A DNA stretch of 64,000 bases. Source: Bradyrhizobium jicamae. Its GTDB lineage: Bacteria; Pseudomonadota; Alphaproteobacteria; Rhizobiales; Xanthobacteraceae. The stretch's first letter is position 1. The number at the start of each line of letters is the position of its first letter. The notes below the pieces were generated by a model. The model worked only from the letters and a program-made list of their open reading frames with translations. It had not been told where the DNA came from and ran no database searches. This document shows positions 1 through 8,555 of the stretch, one piece after another. Where the stretch lies: the NCBI RefSeq assembly GCF_018130215.1, contig NZ_JAFCKQ010000039.1, positions 1 to 64,000 of the forward strand, in the 5' to 3' direction. A program made the translations under genes and the position numbers.

Positions 1-19
1 GTAGGACCACAGGTGTAAC

Positions 20-310
20 CGGGAACAACCCGGCTTTCCCTGCGCGATGGGTTACGGCTTATACGTGCTCTCCCCGGCGAGACTGGGCTTTTTTGTCACC
101 GCCGTCAGCAAGAGACCTTGGTCTCTTGCCGACAGGACACCTGCCACCAGGGCGTCAGGCCTGCACGATTTCGCCGTCCGCCCCATGCGCTCTCGTCAGT
201 CACGCATGCAGCGTCCACCGCATCCCACCACAACGTTCGTGACGACCGCGAAGCGCCCCTCGAGCGGGTGAGACAGGAAATTCTATACACTGATTTGTCG
301 TTACGATAAA
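20..310. repeat. Probable dispersed intergenic repeat, no gene
   Basis: No credible gene lies in the first 380 bases: the short ORFs here overlap on both strands, lack ribosome binding sites and have no recognisable product. The stretch contains a 20-bp inverted repeat at 109-128 (arms CAAGAGACC and GGTCTCTTG around TT) and further GC-rich hairpins. From memory its wording resembles a non-coding element scattered through Bradyrhizobium genomes, which would make it a dispersed repeat. That assignment is recollection, not a search result. The boundaries are approximate. Confidence 0.4.
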
Positions 311-382
311 CCGAATTATTTTCCCGCGGGGACTTGCGCCGTCGGGCAAATCAGTGCTTGGCGCCTGAGGGACGGACGGTTG

Positions 383-1315
383 TTACACGGCGCGCAGCAG
401 CGCATCGGTGACGAGTCCCGCGAACAGCAGCAGGCCGGCTTCGCGATTGGACCAGAAGATGCGCAGGCACAGCGCGGGGTTCTTGATGTCGAGCCGCCTG
501 ATCTGCCAAGCCAGATGCAGCGCGAAGGCTGCAAGCCCGATCCAGGCCGGCCAGCGCACGCCGCCGAGCACGAAGGCTGCGCCGATCAGGAGCACCGCAA
601 GGCCGTAGAACACCACGAGCGCCCGACGGGTACGGGCGCCGAACAGGCGCGCGGTGGACTTGACGCCGATCAGTGCGTCATCCTCGGCATCCTGATGGGC
701 ATAGATGGTGTCGTATCCGATCACCCAGGCGATCGATCCGGCATAGAGGGCGAGCGCGGTGAGGTCGATCCGCTCGAGTGTCACCGCAAATCCCATCAGG
801 GCGCCGTAGGAAAAAGCGAGGCCGAGCACTACCTGCGGCCACCAGGTGATGCGCTTCATGAAGGGATAGATCGCGACGATCAACAGCGAGGCGATGCCGG
901 TCCAGACTGCGAAGCGATTGAATTGCAGCAGCACCGCGAGCCCTACCAGTGCCTGCAGCACCATGAAGACCAGCGCCTGTGTCACCGTGACCTGCCCGGC
1001 CGGGATCGGCCGTGAGCGCGTACGCTCGACCCTGGCATCGAGATCGCGATCGGTGATGTCGTTCCAGGTGCAGCCTGCGCCGCGCATCACGAAGGCACCG
1101 ATGAAGAACAGCAGAACGACGAGCGGCAGCGATCTGACGTCATGCGCGATGCCGGCGGCCAGCGCCGCCGACCACCAGCACGGCATCAGGAGCAGCCAGG
1201 ATCCGATCGAGCGGTCGAACCGCGCGAGCCTCAGATAGGGCCGCGACCATGCCGGCGCACGCGTATCGACCCAGTTGCCTGTGGAGTCGGCGACGCGGGC
1301 GGTGAGGTCGCTCAT
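383..1315 (-). CDS. ubiA: 4-hydroxybenzoate polyprenyltransferase
   Basis: This is the membrane prenyltransferase that attaches the polyprenyl tail to 4-hydroxybenzoate in ubiquinone synthesis. The 310-residue length fits the family. The two Asp-rich prenyl-diphosphate sites are present: NDITDRDLDARVERTR near residue 85, and GYDTIYAHQDAEDD near residue 200 followed by IGVKSTARLFG. About eight hydrophobic segments are visible. The start is an ATG at 1315 giving MSDLTARVADSTG. It stands alone on the minus strand, with the next gene upstream (1372-2169) in the same direction but functionally unrelated. Other UbiA-fold enzymes are conceivable, but these motifs and the length make UbiA the clear choice. 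Confidence 0.95.
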   Translation of the reverse strand: MSDLTARVADSTGNWVDTRAPAWSRPYLRLARFDRSIGSWLLLMPCWWSAALAAGIAHDVRSLPLVVLLFFIGAFVMRGAGCTWNDITDRDLDARVERTRSRPIPAGQVTVTQALVFMVLQALVGLAVLLQFNRFAVWTGIASLLIVAIYPFMKRITWWPQVVLGLAFSYGALMGFAVTLERIDLTALALYAGSIAWVIGYDTIYAHQDAEDDALIGVKSTARLFGARTRRALVVFYGLAVLLIGAAFVLGGVRWPAWIGLAAFALHLAWQIRRLDIKNPALCLRIFWSNREAGLLLFAGLVTDALLRAV

Positions 1316-1371
1316 GTCATGTCGCTCGTGTCAGATCGCTGGAACGCCCGGACCATGCTCCGGGCGATCGA

Positions 1372-2169
1372 TCATCGGGTGAGAACGTTGCCGTTCAGCG
1401 TATCGAACGTGCTGCCGCCCTTCTTGGTCGCCGTCGCTTCGGGCACCTGGGCTGCGGAGCCCAGCACGTCGCTCAGGCTCGGACCCGCGGGCCCACGCGG
1501 CTGCGACGCGGCCTGCTCTGCCACCTTGCAGACCCTGGTCTGCAAGTTCTCCGTATTCTTGTGGCCGGCCTTGAGCTGGTCGGCGATCTGAGTCGGGATT
1601 CCGCATTTCGTCGCGTTGGCCTCGACATACCTGATCATCTTGACCTCGGCCGCGCTGTAATTGGCGATCAGCTTGCAGGCCACGTCCGGACCGGCCTTCC
1701 GGTCGCTCGCAGCCTTGATCGCCTTGCCGCGCTTCTCGGCTTCCTCGCGCAGCGGAACGAAGTTCTTCATGCAGGCATCGGAGGGTCCAGCCGCCGCAGC
1801 GCTCGGCGGGGGTGGTGGCGCTACGAGCGCGCCACCCTCGATCGGCGCGGCGCCATTGCTCGGGAACGCCTGCGGTGCCGTGCTGACTCTGGCCGCGGGA
1901 GCGCCGTTGACCGGGGGAAAGGCGGGGTCGGAGGCGGTGCCGGCCTTGCTTGCACGGGTGCCGTTGACCGGCGGAAACGCCGGGTCGGACGCGGTGCCGA
2001 CCTGACTTGGACCCTGACTTGGACGCAGGCCATTGACCGGAGGAAACGCGGGATCGTTGGCGGAGCCGGCCTGATTGGGCAGCGGCGCCGGAAATGCGCT
2101 CTGGGCGGCGGCATGGCCTGCAGACAGGGCGGTCGCGGCAATGGTCAGCACGAGCAGGCGGCGGATCAT
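1372..2169 (-). CDS. Exported protein with proline-rich repeats, unknown function
   Basis: A protein of about 265 residues. I chose the ATG at 2169 because GGAG lies about 10 bases upstream and it opens a clean signal peptide (MIRRLLVLTIAATALSAGHAAAQ); the longer frame starts without either. After the signal there is a low-complexity region with three copies of ASDPAFPPVNG or NDPAFPPVNG within residues 35-85, then a Pro/Ala linker. A helical C-terminal domain with four Cys (DACMKNF, DVACKLI, TKCGIP, TRVCKV) covers residues 130-225. The Cys pattern suggests disulfides in the periplasm. I recognise no named family. Confidence 0.8.
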   Translation of the reverse strand: MIRRLLVLTIAATALSAGHAAAQSAFPAPLPNQAGSANDPAFPPVNGLRPSQGPSQVGTASDPAFPPVNGTRASKAGTASDPAFPPVNGAPAARVSTAPQAFPSNGAAPIEGGALVAPPPPPSAAAAGPSDACMKNFVPLREEAEKRGKAIKAASDRKAGPDVACKLIANYSAAEVKMIRYVEANATKCGIPTQIADQLKAGHKNTENLQTRVCKVAEQAASQPRGPAGPSLSDVLGSAAQVPEATATKKGGSTFDTLNGNVLTR

Positions 2170-2379
2170 CGAGGGTGTTTCTCCGGCAAAGGTCCAGGCA
2201 ACCCCGGCGGCTTCCAAACGAAGCAACGAAATTTGAGGGGCGTTTTACGATTCCTGCGACGCCTTAACAACCCGTGGATTAGGGCGGCAGCACGGCGTGG
2301 AGCCACATTCTCCCCATTAAAATTGTTCCCGGATTCTAAGCCTTTAGGCTAGAAACGGCTCAATACGGAACAATCAAAT

Positions 2380-3132
2380 ATGCCTGAATTCGATTTTCGC
2401 AGCCCGCGGCTATACGTGGACGCGCCCTTGCGCACCGGTGAGAGGATCGAACTCGACCGCAACCAGAGCAATTATCTGGGCAACGTGCTGCGGCTTGCGG
2501 CCGGCGACACCGTGCTGGCGTTCAACGGCCGCGATGGCGAATGGCGCGCCGAGATCGGCGGGCGCAAGCGCGCCGACACGCTTGACGTGACGACGCAGAC
2601 CCGCGCGCAGGATCATCTGCCCGATATCGCCTGCGTGTTCGCACCGCTGAAGCATGCCCGGCTCGACTACATGGTGCAGAAGGCGGTCGAGATGGGCGCC
2701 TCGCGGCTGCAGCCGGTGCTGACGCGATTTACCCAGGTGTCGCGGGTCAATGGCGAGCGGATGCGCGCCAATGTGATCGAGGCGGCCGAGCAATGCGGGA
2801 TCATCTCGCTCGCTGAGGTGGCCGATCCGGTGCCGCTGGATCGATTCCTTGACGGCCGCGACCCGGCCCGCCTGCTGGTGTTCTGCGACGAGGCTGCCGA
2901 TGTGGCAGGTCCGGTGCAGGCGCTGCAGGCAGCCGGGAGAGCGAATGCCGGGATCGACGTGCTGATCGGGCCGGAGGGCGGTTTCGCCGAGGAAGAGCGC
3001 GCACTGCTCACGCGCCAGCCCTCTGTGCTTCGCCTCGCCCTCGGGCCGCGGATCCTGCGCGCGGATACCGCCGCAGTGGCGGCGCTGGCGCTGGTGCAGG
3101 CAGTGCTGGGCGATTGGCGGGGGAATGCGTAG
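2380..3132 (+). CDS. rsmE: 16S rRNA (uracil-1498-N3)-methyltransferase
   Basis: RsmE methylates U1498 of 16S rRNA in the small ribosomal subunit using S-adenosylmethionine. The 250-residue protein has an N-terminal PUA-like beta domain (to about residue 75) and a SPOUT domain. The SPOUT signatures are LIGPEGGFAEEE near residue 195 and LGPRILRADTA near residue 215, the knotted SAM site. KAVEMGASRLQPVLTRF around residue 100 is also typical. The ATG at 2380 follows an A/T-rich leader with no strong Shine-Dalgarno. It is a single gene followed by an intergenic repeat. Confidence 0.95.
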   Translation: MPEFDFRSPRLYVDAPLRTGERIELDRNQSNYLGNVLRLAAGDTVLAFNGRDGEWRAEIGGRKRADTLDVTTQTRAQDHLPDIACVFAPLKHARLDYMVQKAVEMGASRLQPVLTRFTQVSRVNGERMRANVIEAAEQCGIISLAEVADPVPLDRFLDGRDPARLLVFCDEAADVAGPVQALQAAGRANAGIDVLIGPEGGFAEEERALLTRQPSVLRLALGPRILRADTAAVAALALVQAVLGDWRGNA

Positions 3133-3213
3133 CGTGGATGAAGCGCAGCGCAATCCGGGCAGGTCCATCACCGGGGCAATGCCCCGGATTTCGCTGCCCT
3201 GCATCCGGGCTGC
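3129..3213. repeat. Palindromic REP-like intergenic element
   Basis: The stretch reads as two arms: GATGAAGCGCAGCGCAATCC with its GGG tail, and a partner containing CCCCGGATTTCGCTGC and GCATCCGGGC. This is the layout of palindromic elements common between genes in bradyrhizobia. A partial relative (GTAGCCCGGATGCAGCGAAG) lies at 8524-8550. The rest of the rsmE-hisZ gap shows nothing else I can name. Confidence 0.55.
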
Positions 3214-3381
3214 AGGTCCCCATCCACCCCTAGCCAAGCTGTCGTAAAATCGTTAACGCACGCAATCATTAAGCCACTTGGCCGATCCCTGTCGAAACCC
3301 CTGACAGGCCATGGTAAGGGCTGCGCCAAACCGACCTGGAACTCGTCCGGAACCCGTTTCCCGGACACTTTGGACCTTGAG

Positions 3382-4563
3382 ATGACCGAAGCTGCCGCAA
3401 CACGCACGCCTCAATCCGCCGGAGGGTCAGTCTCCTGGGCGGATGCGCTGCTGCTGTCGTTCACGCAGGCCGGCTACATCAGGTCCGAGCCGACCATCCT
3501 GCAGCCGGCCGAGCCGTTCCTCGACCTCTCCGGCGAGGACATCCGCAAGAGCCTGTACCTGACGACCGACTTGTCCGGCGAGGAGCTCTGCCTGCGCCCC
3601 GACCTGACGATCCCGGTGGCGCGCGATTACCTCGCCTCCGCCAGGGCCGGCCAGCCGGCGGGCTTCAGCTATCTCGGCCCGGTGTTCCGCTATCGCTGGG
3701 GCCGCCCCAGCCAGTTCCTGCAGGCCGGGGTTGAATCCTTCGGCCGGCAGGATCGCGCGGCGGCCGACGCCGAAATGCTCGCGCTGGCGCTGGAGGCGAC
3801 GACGGCCTTCGGGCTCGGCGATGTCGAGATCCGCACCGGCGACGTCGCGCTGTTCAACGCGCTGATCGACGCGCTGGAACTCTACCCGGTCTGGCGGCGG
3901 CGGCTGATCAAGGATTTCAACCGCAAGGTCTCGCTCACCGACGACATCGCGCAGCTCACGCTCACCACCGCACCGGGCCGCAACGAATATGAGGGCGTGC
4001 TCGCCGCGCTTGCGGGCTCCGATCGCAAGGCGGCGCTGGCGCTGGTTACCGACTTGATGTCGATTGCGGGCACCACCAATGTCGGCGGACGCACGGTGGC
4101 CGAAATCGCCGACCGCTTCCTCGAGCAGTCGACCTTGAAAGCCGGCGCGCTGCCGCGCGATGCGGTCGCCGTCATCAAGCGTTTCCTTGCGATTACGGGC
4201 GATCCCGACGATGCGGTCGCGCAGCTGCGCGCGCTGGCCAAGGATGCGAAGCTCGACCTCGCCGCCGCGATCGACCAGTTCGAGAGCCGTGTCGGCTTCA
4301 TGGCCGCGCGCGGCATCGACACCCATCAGACGCGGTTCTCGACCTCGTTCGGCCGCGGCCTCGACTACTACACCGGCTTCGAGTTCGAGCTGCACGCCAG
4401 GGGCGACGGCGCCGAGCCGCTGGTCGCGGGCGGCCGCTACGACGGCCTGATGACGCAGCTCGGCTCCGCCACCCCGATCCCCGCGGTCGGCTTCTCGGTC
4501 TGGATCGAAACCCTGACGCAATATGGCAAGGGCAAGGAAACCTCGCAGGGAGGTGCCGCATGA
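3382..4563 (+). CDS. hisZ: ATP phosphoribosyltransferase regulatory subunit
   Basis: HisZ is a histidyl-tRNA-synthetase paralogue that lacks charging activity and regulates HisG in the first step of histidine synthesis. Class II synthetase-like motifs are visible: RPDLTIPVARDY, YLGPVFRYRWGRPSQFLQAG, RGLDYYTGFEFELH and VAGGRYDGL. I place the start at the ATG at 3382 (MTEAAATRTP); a TTG four codons earlier is an alternative. The last bases overlap the hisG start as ATGA and include a strong GGGAGG for hisG, so the two are translationally coupled. At about 393 residues it is of normal length. Confidence 0.93.
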   Translation: MTEAAATRTPQSAGGSVSWADALLLSFTQAGYIRSEPTILQPAEPFLDLSGEDIRKSLYLTTDLSGEELCLRPDLTIPVARDYLASARAGQPAGFSYLGPVFRYRWGRPSQFLQAGVESFGRQDRAAADAEMLALALEATTAFGLGDVEIRTGDVALFNALIDALELYPVWRRRLIKDFNRKVSLTDDIAQLTLTTAPGRNEYEGVLAALAGSDRKAALALVTDLMSIAGTTNVGGRTVAEIADRFLEQSTLKAGALPRDAVAVIKRFLAITGDPDDAVAQLRALAKDAKLDLAAAIDQFESRVGFMAARGIDTHQTRFSTSFGRGLDYYTGFEFELHARGDGAEPLVAGGRYDGLMTQLGSATPIPAVGFSVWIETLTQYGKGKETSQGGAA

Positions 4564-5537
4564 GCGCGCCCTTCGTCGTCGCGGTGCCTTCAAAAGGCCG
4601 CCTGCAGGAAAACGCCGAAGCCTTCTTCGCCCGCGCCGGCCTGATGCTGGCCAAGCCCGGCGGCGCGCGTGACTATCGCGGCACCATCGCCGGCCTCGAC
4701 AATGTCGAGATCGCCTATCTGTCGGCGAGCGAGATCGCGGCCAATCTGGCGCGCGGCGCCGTGCATCTCGGCGTCACCGGCGAGGACCTGGTGCGCGAGA
4801 CCATCGCGGATGCCGACCGGCGCGTGCTGCTGATCGACGGCCTCGGCTTCGGCAGCGCCAATGTCGTGGTCGCCGTGCCGCAGGCCTGGATCGACGTCCG
4901 CACCATGGCCGATCTCGACGACGTCGCCTCCGGCTTCCGCGAGCAGCACAATCACCGCATGCGGGTCGCGACCAAATACATCAATCTGACGCGCGGCTTC
5001 TTCGCCCGCCACGGCGTCGGCGACTACCGCATCGTCGAAAGCGCAGGCGCCACCGAAGGTGCGCCCGCAGCAGGGAGCGCCGAGCTGATCGTCGACATCA
5101 CCACGACCGGCGCCACGCTCTCCGCCAACGGGCTGAAGGTGCTGGACGACGGCGTGATCCTGCGCAGCCAGGCCAACCTGGTGGCGTCGCGGGATGCGGA
5201 CTGGTCGAACGGCGCCCGCGAGACCGCGCGCGTCATCCTCGACCACATCGCCGCGCGTGCCCGCGCCAGCAAGTATCGCGAGGTCCGCACCCGCTTCGCC
5301 GGCTGCAACGATCAGCTCCTGACCGAGGCGCATAACCGCTTCGGCGTGGTGGCGCCGTTCGGGGGGCCGACCTCCTCGGGGATGCTTACGCTGCACTGCC
5401 CACCCGGCAAGCTCTACGCCCTCGGCAGCTTCCTGCGCGACCACGGCGCCGATACGGTGTCGGTGGTTTCGCTCGACTATGTGTTCGACCGCGAGAACCC
5501 GCTGTTCGCCAGGCTCGAGGCATTCCTGCGGCAATGA
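4560..5537 (+). CDS. hisG: ATP phosphoribosyltransferase
   Basis: HisG condenses ATP and PRPP in the first committed step of histidine synthesis. The N-terminus (VAVPSKGRLQENAEAFFARAG) and the PRPP-binding stretch ELIVDITTTGATLSANGLKVL are characteristic. It overlaps hisZ by four bases. The protein is 325 residues, longer than the roughly 200-230-residue short HisG that normally needs HisZ. Its tail (GMLTLHCPPGKLYALGSF to SLDYVF) looks like the C-terminal regulatory domain of long-form HisG. Having both the extension and HisZ is discussed under findings. Confidence 0.94.
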   Translation: MSAPFVVAVPSKGRLQENAEAFFARAGLMLAKPGGARDYRGTIAGLDNVEIAYLSASEIAANLARGAVHLGVTGEDLVRETIADADRRVLLIDGLGFGSANVVVAVPQAWIDVRTMADLDDVASGFREQHNHRMRVATKYINLTRGFFARHGVGDYRIVESAGATEGAPAAGSAELIVDITTTGATLSANGLKVLDDGVILRSQANLVASRDADWSNGARETARVILDHIAARARASKYREVRTRFAGCNDQLLTEAHNRFGVVAPFGGPTSSGMLTLHCPPGKLYALGSFLRDHGADTVSVVSLDYVFDRENPLFARLEAFLRQ

Positions 5538-5617
5538 GTCGTCGGAGCTGTTCATGCTGGCGACAGGCGGCGGCCGGTACCATATTCTATTCAAGCGTAT
5601 TTGATGGGACCTGATCG

Positions 5618-6664
5618 ATGATGCTGGGCTCCGATGTTTCCAGCCTGACCACGACCGCAGCCAACGCTGCGGCGCGAGGGCTGTCGATCGTCGTGCCCGT
5701 CTTCAACGAGGCGGCGGGGCTGACGGCGCTGCACGAGCGGCTGGTCAATCTCGCCAGGACGCTGCGCGCCCGCCACGGCCTCGGCTGCGAAGTGGTCTAT
5801 GTCGACGACGGCAGCGCCGATTCGACGCTGGCGATCGCGCGCGAGCTGCCGGCCGACGCGCTCGATCTCCAGGTGGTGTCGCTGTCGCGCAATTTCGGCA
5901 AGGAGGCGGCGCTGATGGCCGGCCTCGACCACGCCCGCCGCGGCGCGGTGCTGTTCATGGACGGCGACGGCCAGCATCCGCCCACGCTGGTGGAGCGGCT
6001 GGTCTCGCACTGGATCGACGACGGCTACGACGTCGTCTACACCGCCAAGGCCAATCGCGACAATGAATCGGCGGCGCGGCGGCTTGCCGTGCGCGGCTTC
6101 TACGCCCTGATCAACTGGGGCGCGCGGCAGAAGATCCCGGAGGATGCCGGCGATTTCCGCCTGCTGTCGCCGCGCGCGGCCGCCGCCCTGCGGCAACTGC
6201 CGGAGCGCAACCGCTTCTTCAAGGGCCTCGCAAGCTGGATCGGCTTCAGGCAGATCCGCGTCGACTACGAGCCGGCGCCGCGTGCGCATGGCGTCACCAC
6301 CTTCAATGCCGGGCGGCTGATCGGCCTTTCGATCGAGGGCCTGACCTCGTTCTCGGTGGCGCCGCTGCGCTTCGCCAGCCTGCTCGGCGTGCTGCTTGCG
6401 GTCGGCGCGTTCCTGTTCGGCCTGTCGATCGTCTGGGAGGTGTGGACCACCGGCAAGCAGGTCCCCGGCTATCCCTCGCTCGTGGTCGGCCTGATGACGA
6501 TCGGCGGCGTGCAGCTGATCATGATCGGCATCGTCGGCGAATATATCGGCAAGATCCTGTCCGAATTGAAGGCGCGGCCGATCTACTTCGTCGCCGAGCA
6601 TTCCGAGAAACGCGCCGACAGCGCGGCGAGCGAGACCACCAGCGAGCGGACCGCTGCGGAATGA
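5618..6664 (+). CDS. Polyprenyl-phosphate glycosyltransferase, GT2 (DPM1/GtrB/ArnC type)
   Basis: An inner-membrane enzyme predicted to move a sugar from a nucleotide donor onto undecaprenyl phosphate. Residues 20-240 form a GT-A domain: SIVVPVFNEAAGL, VYVDDGSADST, then the MDGDGQHPP donor and metal motif and AGDFRLLSPRA. Two C-terminal membrane helices (about residues 250-272 and 285-310) and the tail GEYIGKILSELKARPIYFV are the GtrB/ArnC hallmark. Its stop overlaps the next gene's start (ATGA). Which sugar it uses cannot be read from the sequence. Confidence 0.9.
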   Translation: MMLGSDVSSLTTTAANAAARGLSIVVPVFNEAAGLTALHERLVNLARTLRARHGLGCEVVYVDDGSADSTLAIARELPADALDLQVVSLSRNFGKEAALMAGLDHARRGAVLFMDGDGQHPPTLVERLVSHWIDDGYDVVYTAKANRDNESAARRLAVRGFYALINWGARQKIPEDAGDFRLLSPRAAAALRQLPERNRFFKGLASWIGFRQIRVDYEPAPRAHGVTTFNAGRLIGLSIEGLTSFSVAPLRFASLLGVLLAVGAFLFGLSIVWEVWTTGKQVPGYPSLVVGLMTIGGVQLIMIGIVGEYIGKILSELKARPIYFVAEHSEKRADSAASETTSERTAAE

Positions 6665-7506
6665 ACGGCGCCGCGCCGCCGCGCCGGATCTGGCTGTGCG
6701 CCGACGATTACGGTCTGAGTGACGGCGTCAACCGCGCGATCCTCGAATTGATCGAGCTGGGCCGGCTCAATGCGACGTCGGTGATGATGGTGACGCCTGC
6801 GATCGGCCGCGACGCGGCCGCCGGCTTGCAGGCCGCGGTGGCCAACAGTCCGCGTTGCGCGATCGGGCTGCACGTCACGCTGACCGCGCCGTTCCGGCCG
6901 CTCACCCTGCATTTCCGCCCGCTCGACGGCGACATGTTCCTGCCCTTCGCCAAGCTGCTGCGCCGCGGGCTGTCGCGCCGGCTCGATGCCGAGCTCGTAC
7001 ATGCCGAGGTGCTGGCGCAGCTCGAGGCCTTCGGCGAGCTGTTCGGCCGCGCGCCCGATTTCGTCGACGGCCATCAGCACGTCCAGCTGTTCCCGCAGGT
7101 GCGCGACGGCGTCCTGCGCGCGGTGAAGGAACGTGCGCCGGAGGCCTGGGTGCGGCAGGGCGGACGCAACGCACCGCTCTCACGGCGGCTTGCCGCGCCG
7201 AAGGCGCTGGTGCTGGACATGCTCAGCGCGCAATTCCGCCGCAAGGCGGCGAAGCTCGGGCTGCGATTCAATCCGGCCTTTGCCGGCGCCTATGATTTTA
7301 CGCGCGAGAATGACTTCGCGGCGCTGATGCGCGGCTTTCTCGACGGCCTGCCGGCGGACGGGCTCGTGATGTGCCACCCCGGTTTCGTCGACGAAACGCT
7401 GCGGAGTCTCGATCCGCTGACCACGCAGCGCGAGACGGAACATGCCTATCTGGCGAGCGACGATTTCGCCGCGCTGCTGGCCCTGAACAAAGTTACACTG
7501 GCCTGA
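6661..7506 (+). CDS. YdjC/ChbG/HpnK-family carbohydrate deacetylase
   Basis: The 281-residue protein begins at an ATG that overlaps the glycosyltransferase stop codon; the frame runs further upstream only as antiphase sequence. Family motifs for the metal-dependent deacetylase fold are WLCADDYGLSDGVNRAI near residue 10, GLHVTLTAPF, FVDGHQHVQLFPQVR near residue 135, and MCHPGFVDE. The tight coupling to a polyprenyl-phosphate glycosyltransferase suggests that it deacetylates the lipid-linked sugar made by its partner. ChbG (chitooligosaccharides) and HpnK (hopanoids) are other relatives; no hopanoid or chitin genes are nearby. Confidence 0.88.
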   Translation: MNGAAPPRRIWLCADDYGLSDGVNRAILELIELGRLNATSVMMVTPAIGRDAAAGLQAAVANSPRCAIGLHVTLTAPFRPLTLHFRPLDGDMFLPFAKLLRRGLSRRLDAELVHAEVLAQLEAFGELFGRAPDFVDGHQHVQLFPQVRDGVLRAVKERAPEAWVRQGGRNAPLSRRLAAPKALVLDMLSAQFRRKAAKLGLRFNPAFAGAYDFTRENDFAALMRGFLDGLPADGLVMCHPGFVDETLRSLDPLTTQRETEHAYLASDDFAALLALNKVTLA

Positions 7507-7629
7507 CATCGTTCAGGAATAAGGTCGTTTTGTCGCATACATAAATTTAATCCCGCCCCCCACTCCTTGCGCCGCAAACCCCGCCTACATGTGCGGCGCG
7601 CCGATTCGATCGACGCAATGGAGAACGCC

Positions 7630-8460
7630 ATGACACCGCAAGAACGCCAACTGATCGACGATCTCTTCGACCGGCTCGCCAAGCTGGAGAACGCCCCGCG
7701 CGACAACGAAGCCATGTCCGCGATCATGCAGGGCCTGCGCACCGCACCGAATGCGGTCTACGCGCTGGTTCAGACGGCGCTGGTGCAGGACGAGGCGCTG
7801 AAGCGTGCGCACGACCGCATCCAGGAACTGGAAGCCGCGGTCAGCCAGCCGCAGGCGCAGCAGCAATCCGGCGGCTTCCTCGACTCGATGCGCGACGCGG
7901 TCTTCGGATCGAGCCAGTCACACGGCTCGGTGCCGCCGGTGCGCGCCCCCGACATGGGCAGCCGTCCGGTCTGGAACTCGGGCCAGGCGATCCAGCAGGC
8001 CCAGGGCGGCTACGGAGGCGGCGGCTATGGCCAGTCCCAGCCTTATGGCCAGGCTTATGGCGCGCCGCAGCAGCCGGCCTTCGGAGGTGGCGGTGGCTCG
8101 TTCCTCGGCACCGCGGCGGCAGCCGCCGCGGGCGTGGTCGGCGGCTCGCTCCTGATGAGCAGCATCCGCGGCCTGATGGGCGGCGGGAGCGGCCACCAGG
8201 CCTTTGCCGACCAGGGCGTGCTCGGCGGCGGTTCGCGGCCGTGGAGCGACCAGTCGTCGAGCGACCTCGCCCGCGACGCCGGCATCAACGACGTCGGCTC
8301 GTCCGGCCGCGACAATGATTCCGGGTCACGCGCCGGCCTGTTCGACCAGGCCTCGAACGACCGCAACGACGATTACAGCAACGATCACGATTCCGACGGC
8401 TTCGATGACGATGACGGCGGCTTCGACGACGGCGGTGGCGACAACAGCGACTACGCCTGA
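7630..8460 (+). CDS. DUF2076 family protein
   Basis: The start at 7630 (MTPQERQLIDDLFDRL) is preceded by GGAG at the right distance and matches the usual family N-terminus; an ATG four codons earlier has no ribosome binding site. Residues 1-85 are a helical coiled-coil-like region. A Gly/Gln/Tyr-rich stretch follows, then a short hydrophobic segment near residue 165 (AAAAAGVVGGSLLM). The tail is extremely Asp-rich and disordered. The function of DUF2076 is not established. A strong terminator follows. Confidence 0.85.
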   Translation: MTPQERQLIDDLFDRLAKLENAPRDNEAMSAIMQGLRTAPNAVYALVQTALVQDEALKRAHDRIQELEAAVSQPQAQQQSGGFLDSMRDAVFGSSQSHGSVPPVRAPDMGSRPVWNSGQAIQQAQGGYGGGGYGQSQPYGQAYGAPQQPAFGGGGGSFLGTAAAAAAGVVGGSLLMSSIRGLMGGGSGHQAFADQGVLGGGSRPWSDQSSSDLARDAGINDVGSSGRDNDSGSRAGLFDQASNDRNDDYSNDHDSDGFDDDDGGFDDGGGDNSDYA

Positions 8461-8481
8461 TCGCACCGCTACAAAGACCAG

Positions 8482-8509
8482 CGGCCGCTCGCACCGAGCG
8501 GCCGTTTTT
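8482..8509 (+). terminator. Rho-independent terminator after the DUF2076 gene
   Basis: A 9-bp perfect stem (CGGCCGCTC with GAGCGGCCG) closes a 5-base loop and is followed directly by TTTTT. It lies 22 bases after the stop codon at 8460. Confidence 0.85.
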
Positions 8510-8523
8510 GTTTCCGATTATTC

Positions 8524-8550
8524 GTAGCCCGGATGCAGCGAAGCGCAGAC
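8524..8550. repeat. Partial REP-like element
   Basis: GTAGCCCGGATGCAGCGAAG plus a few bases matches one arm of the palindromic element at 3129-3213. It sits between the terminator and the 3' end of the convergent L,D-transpeptidase gene. Confidence 0.4.
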
Positions 8551-8555
8551 CAGCG

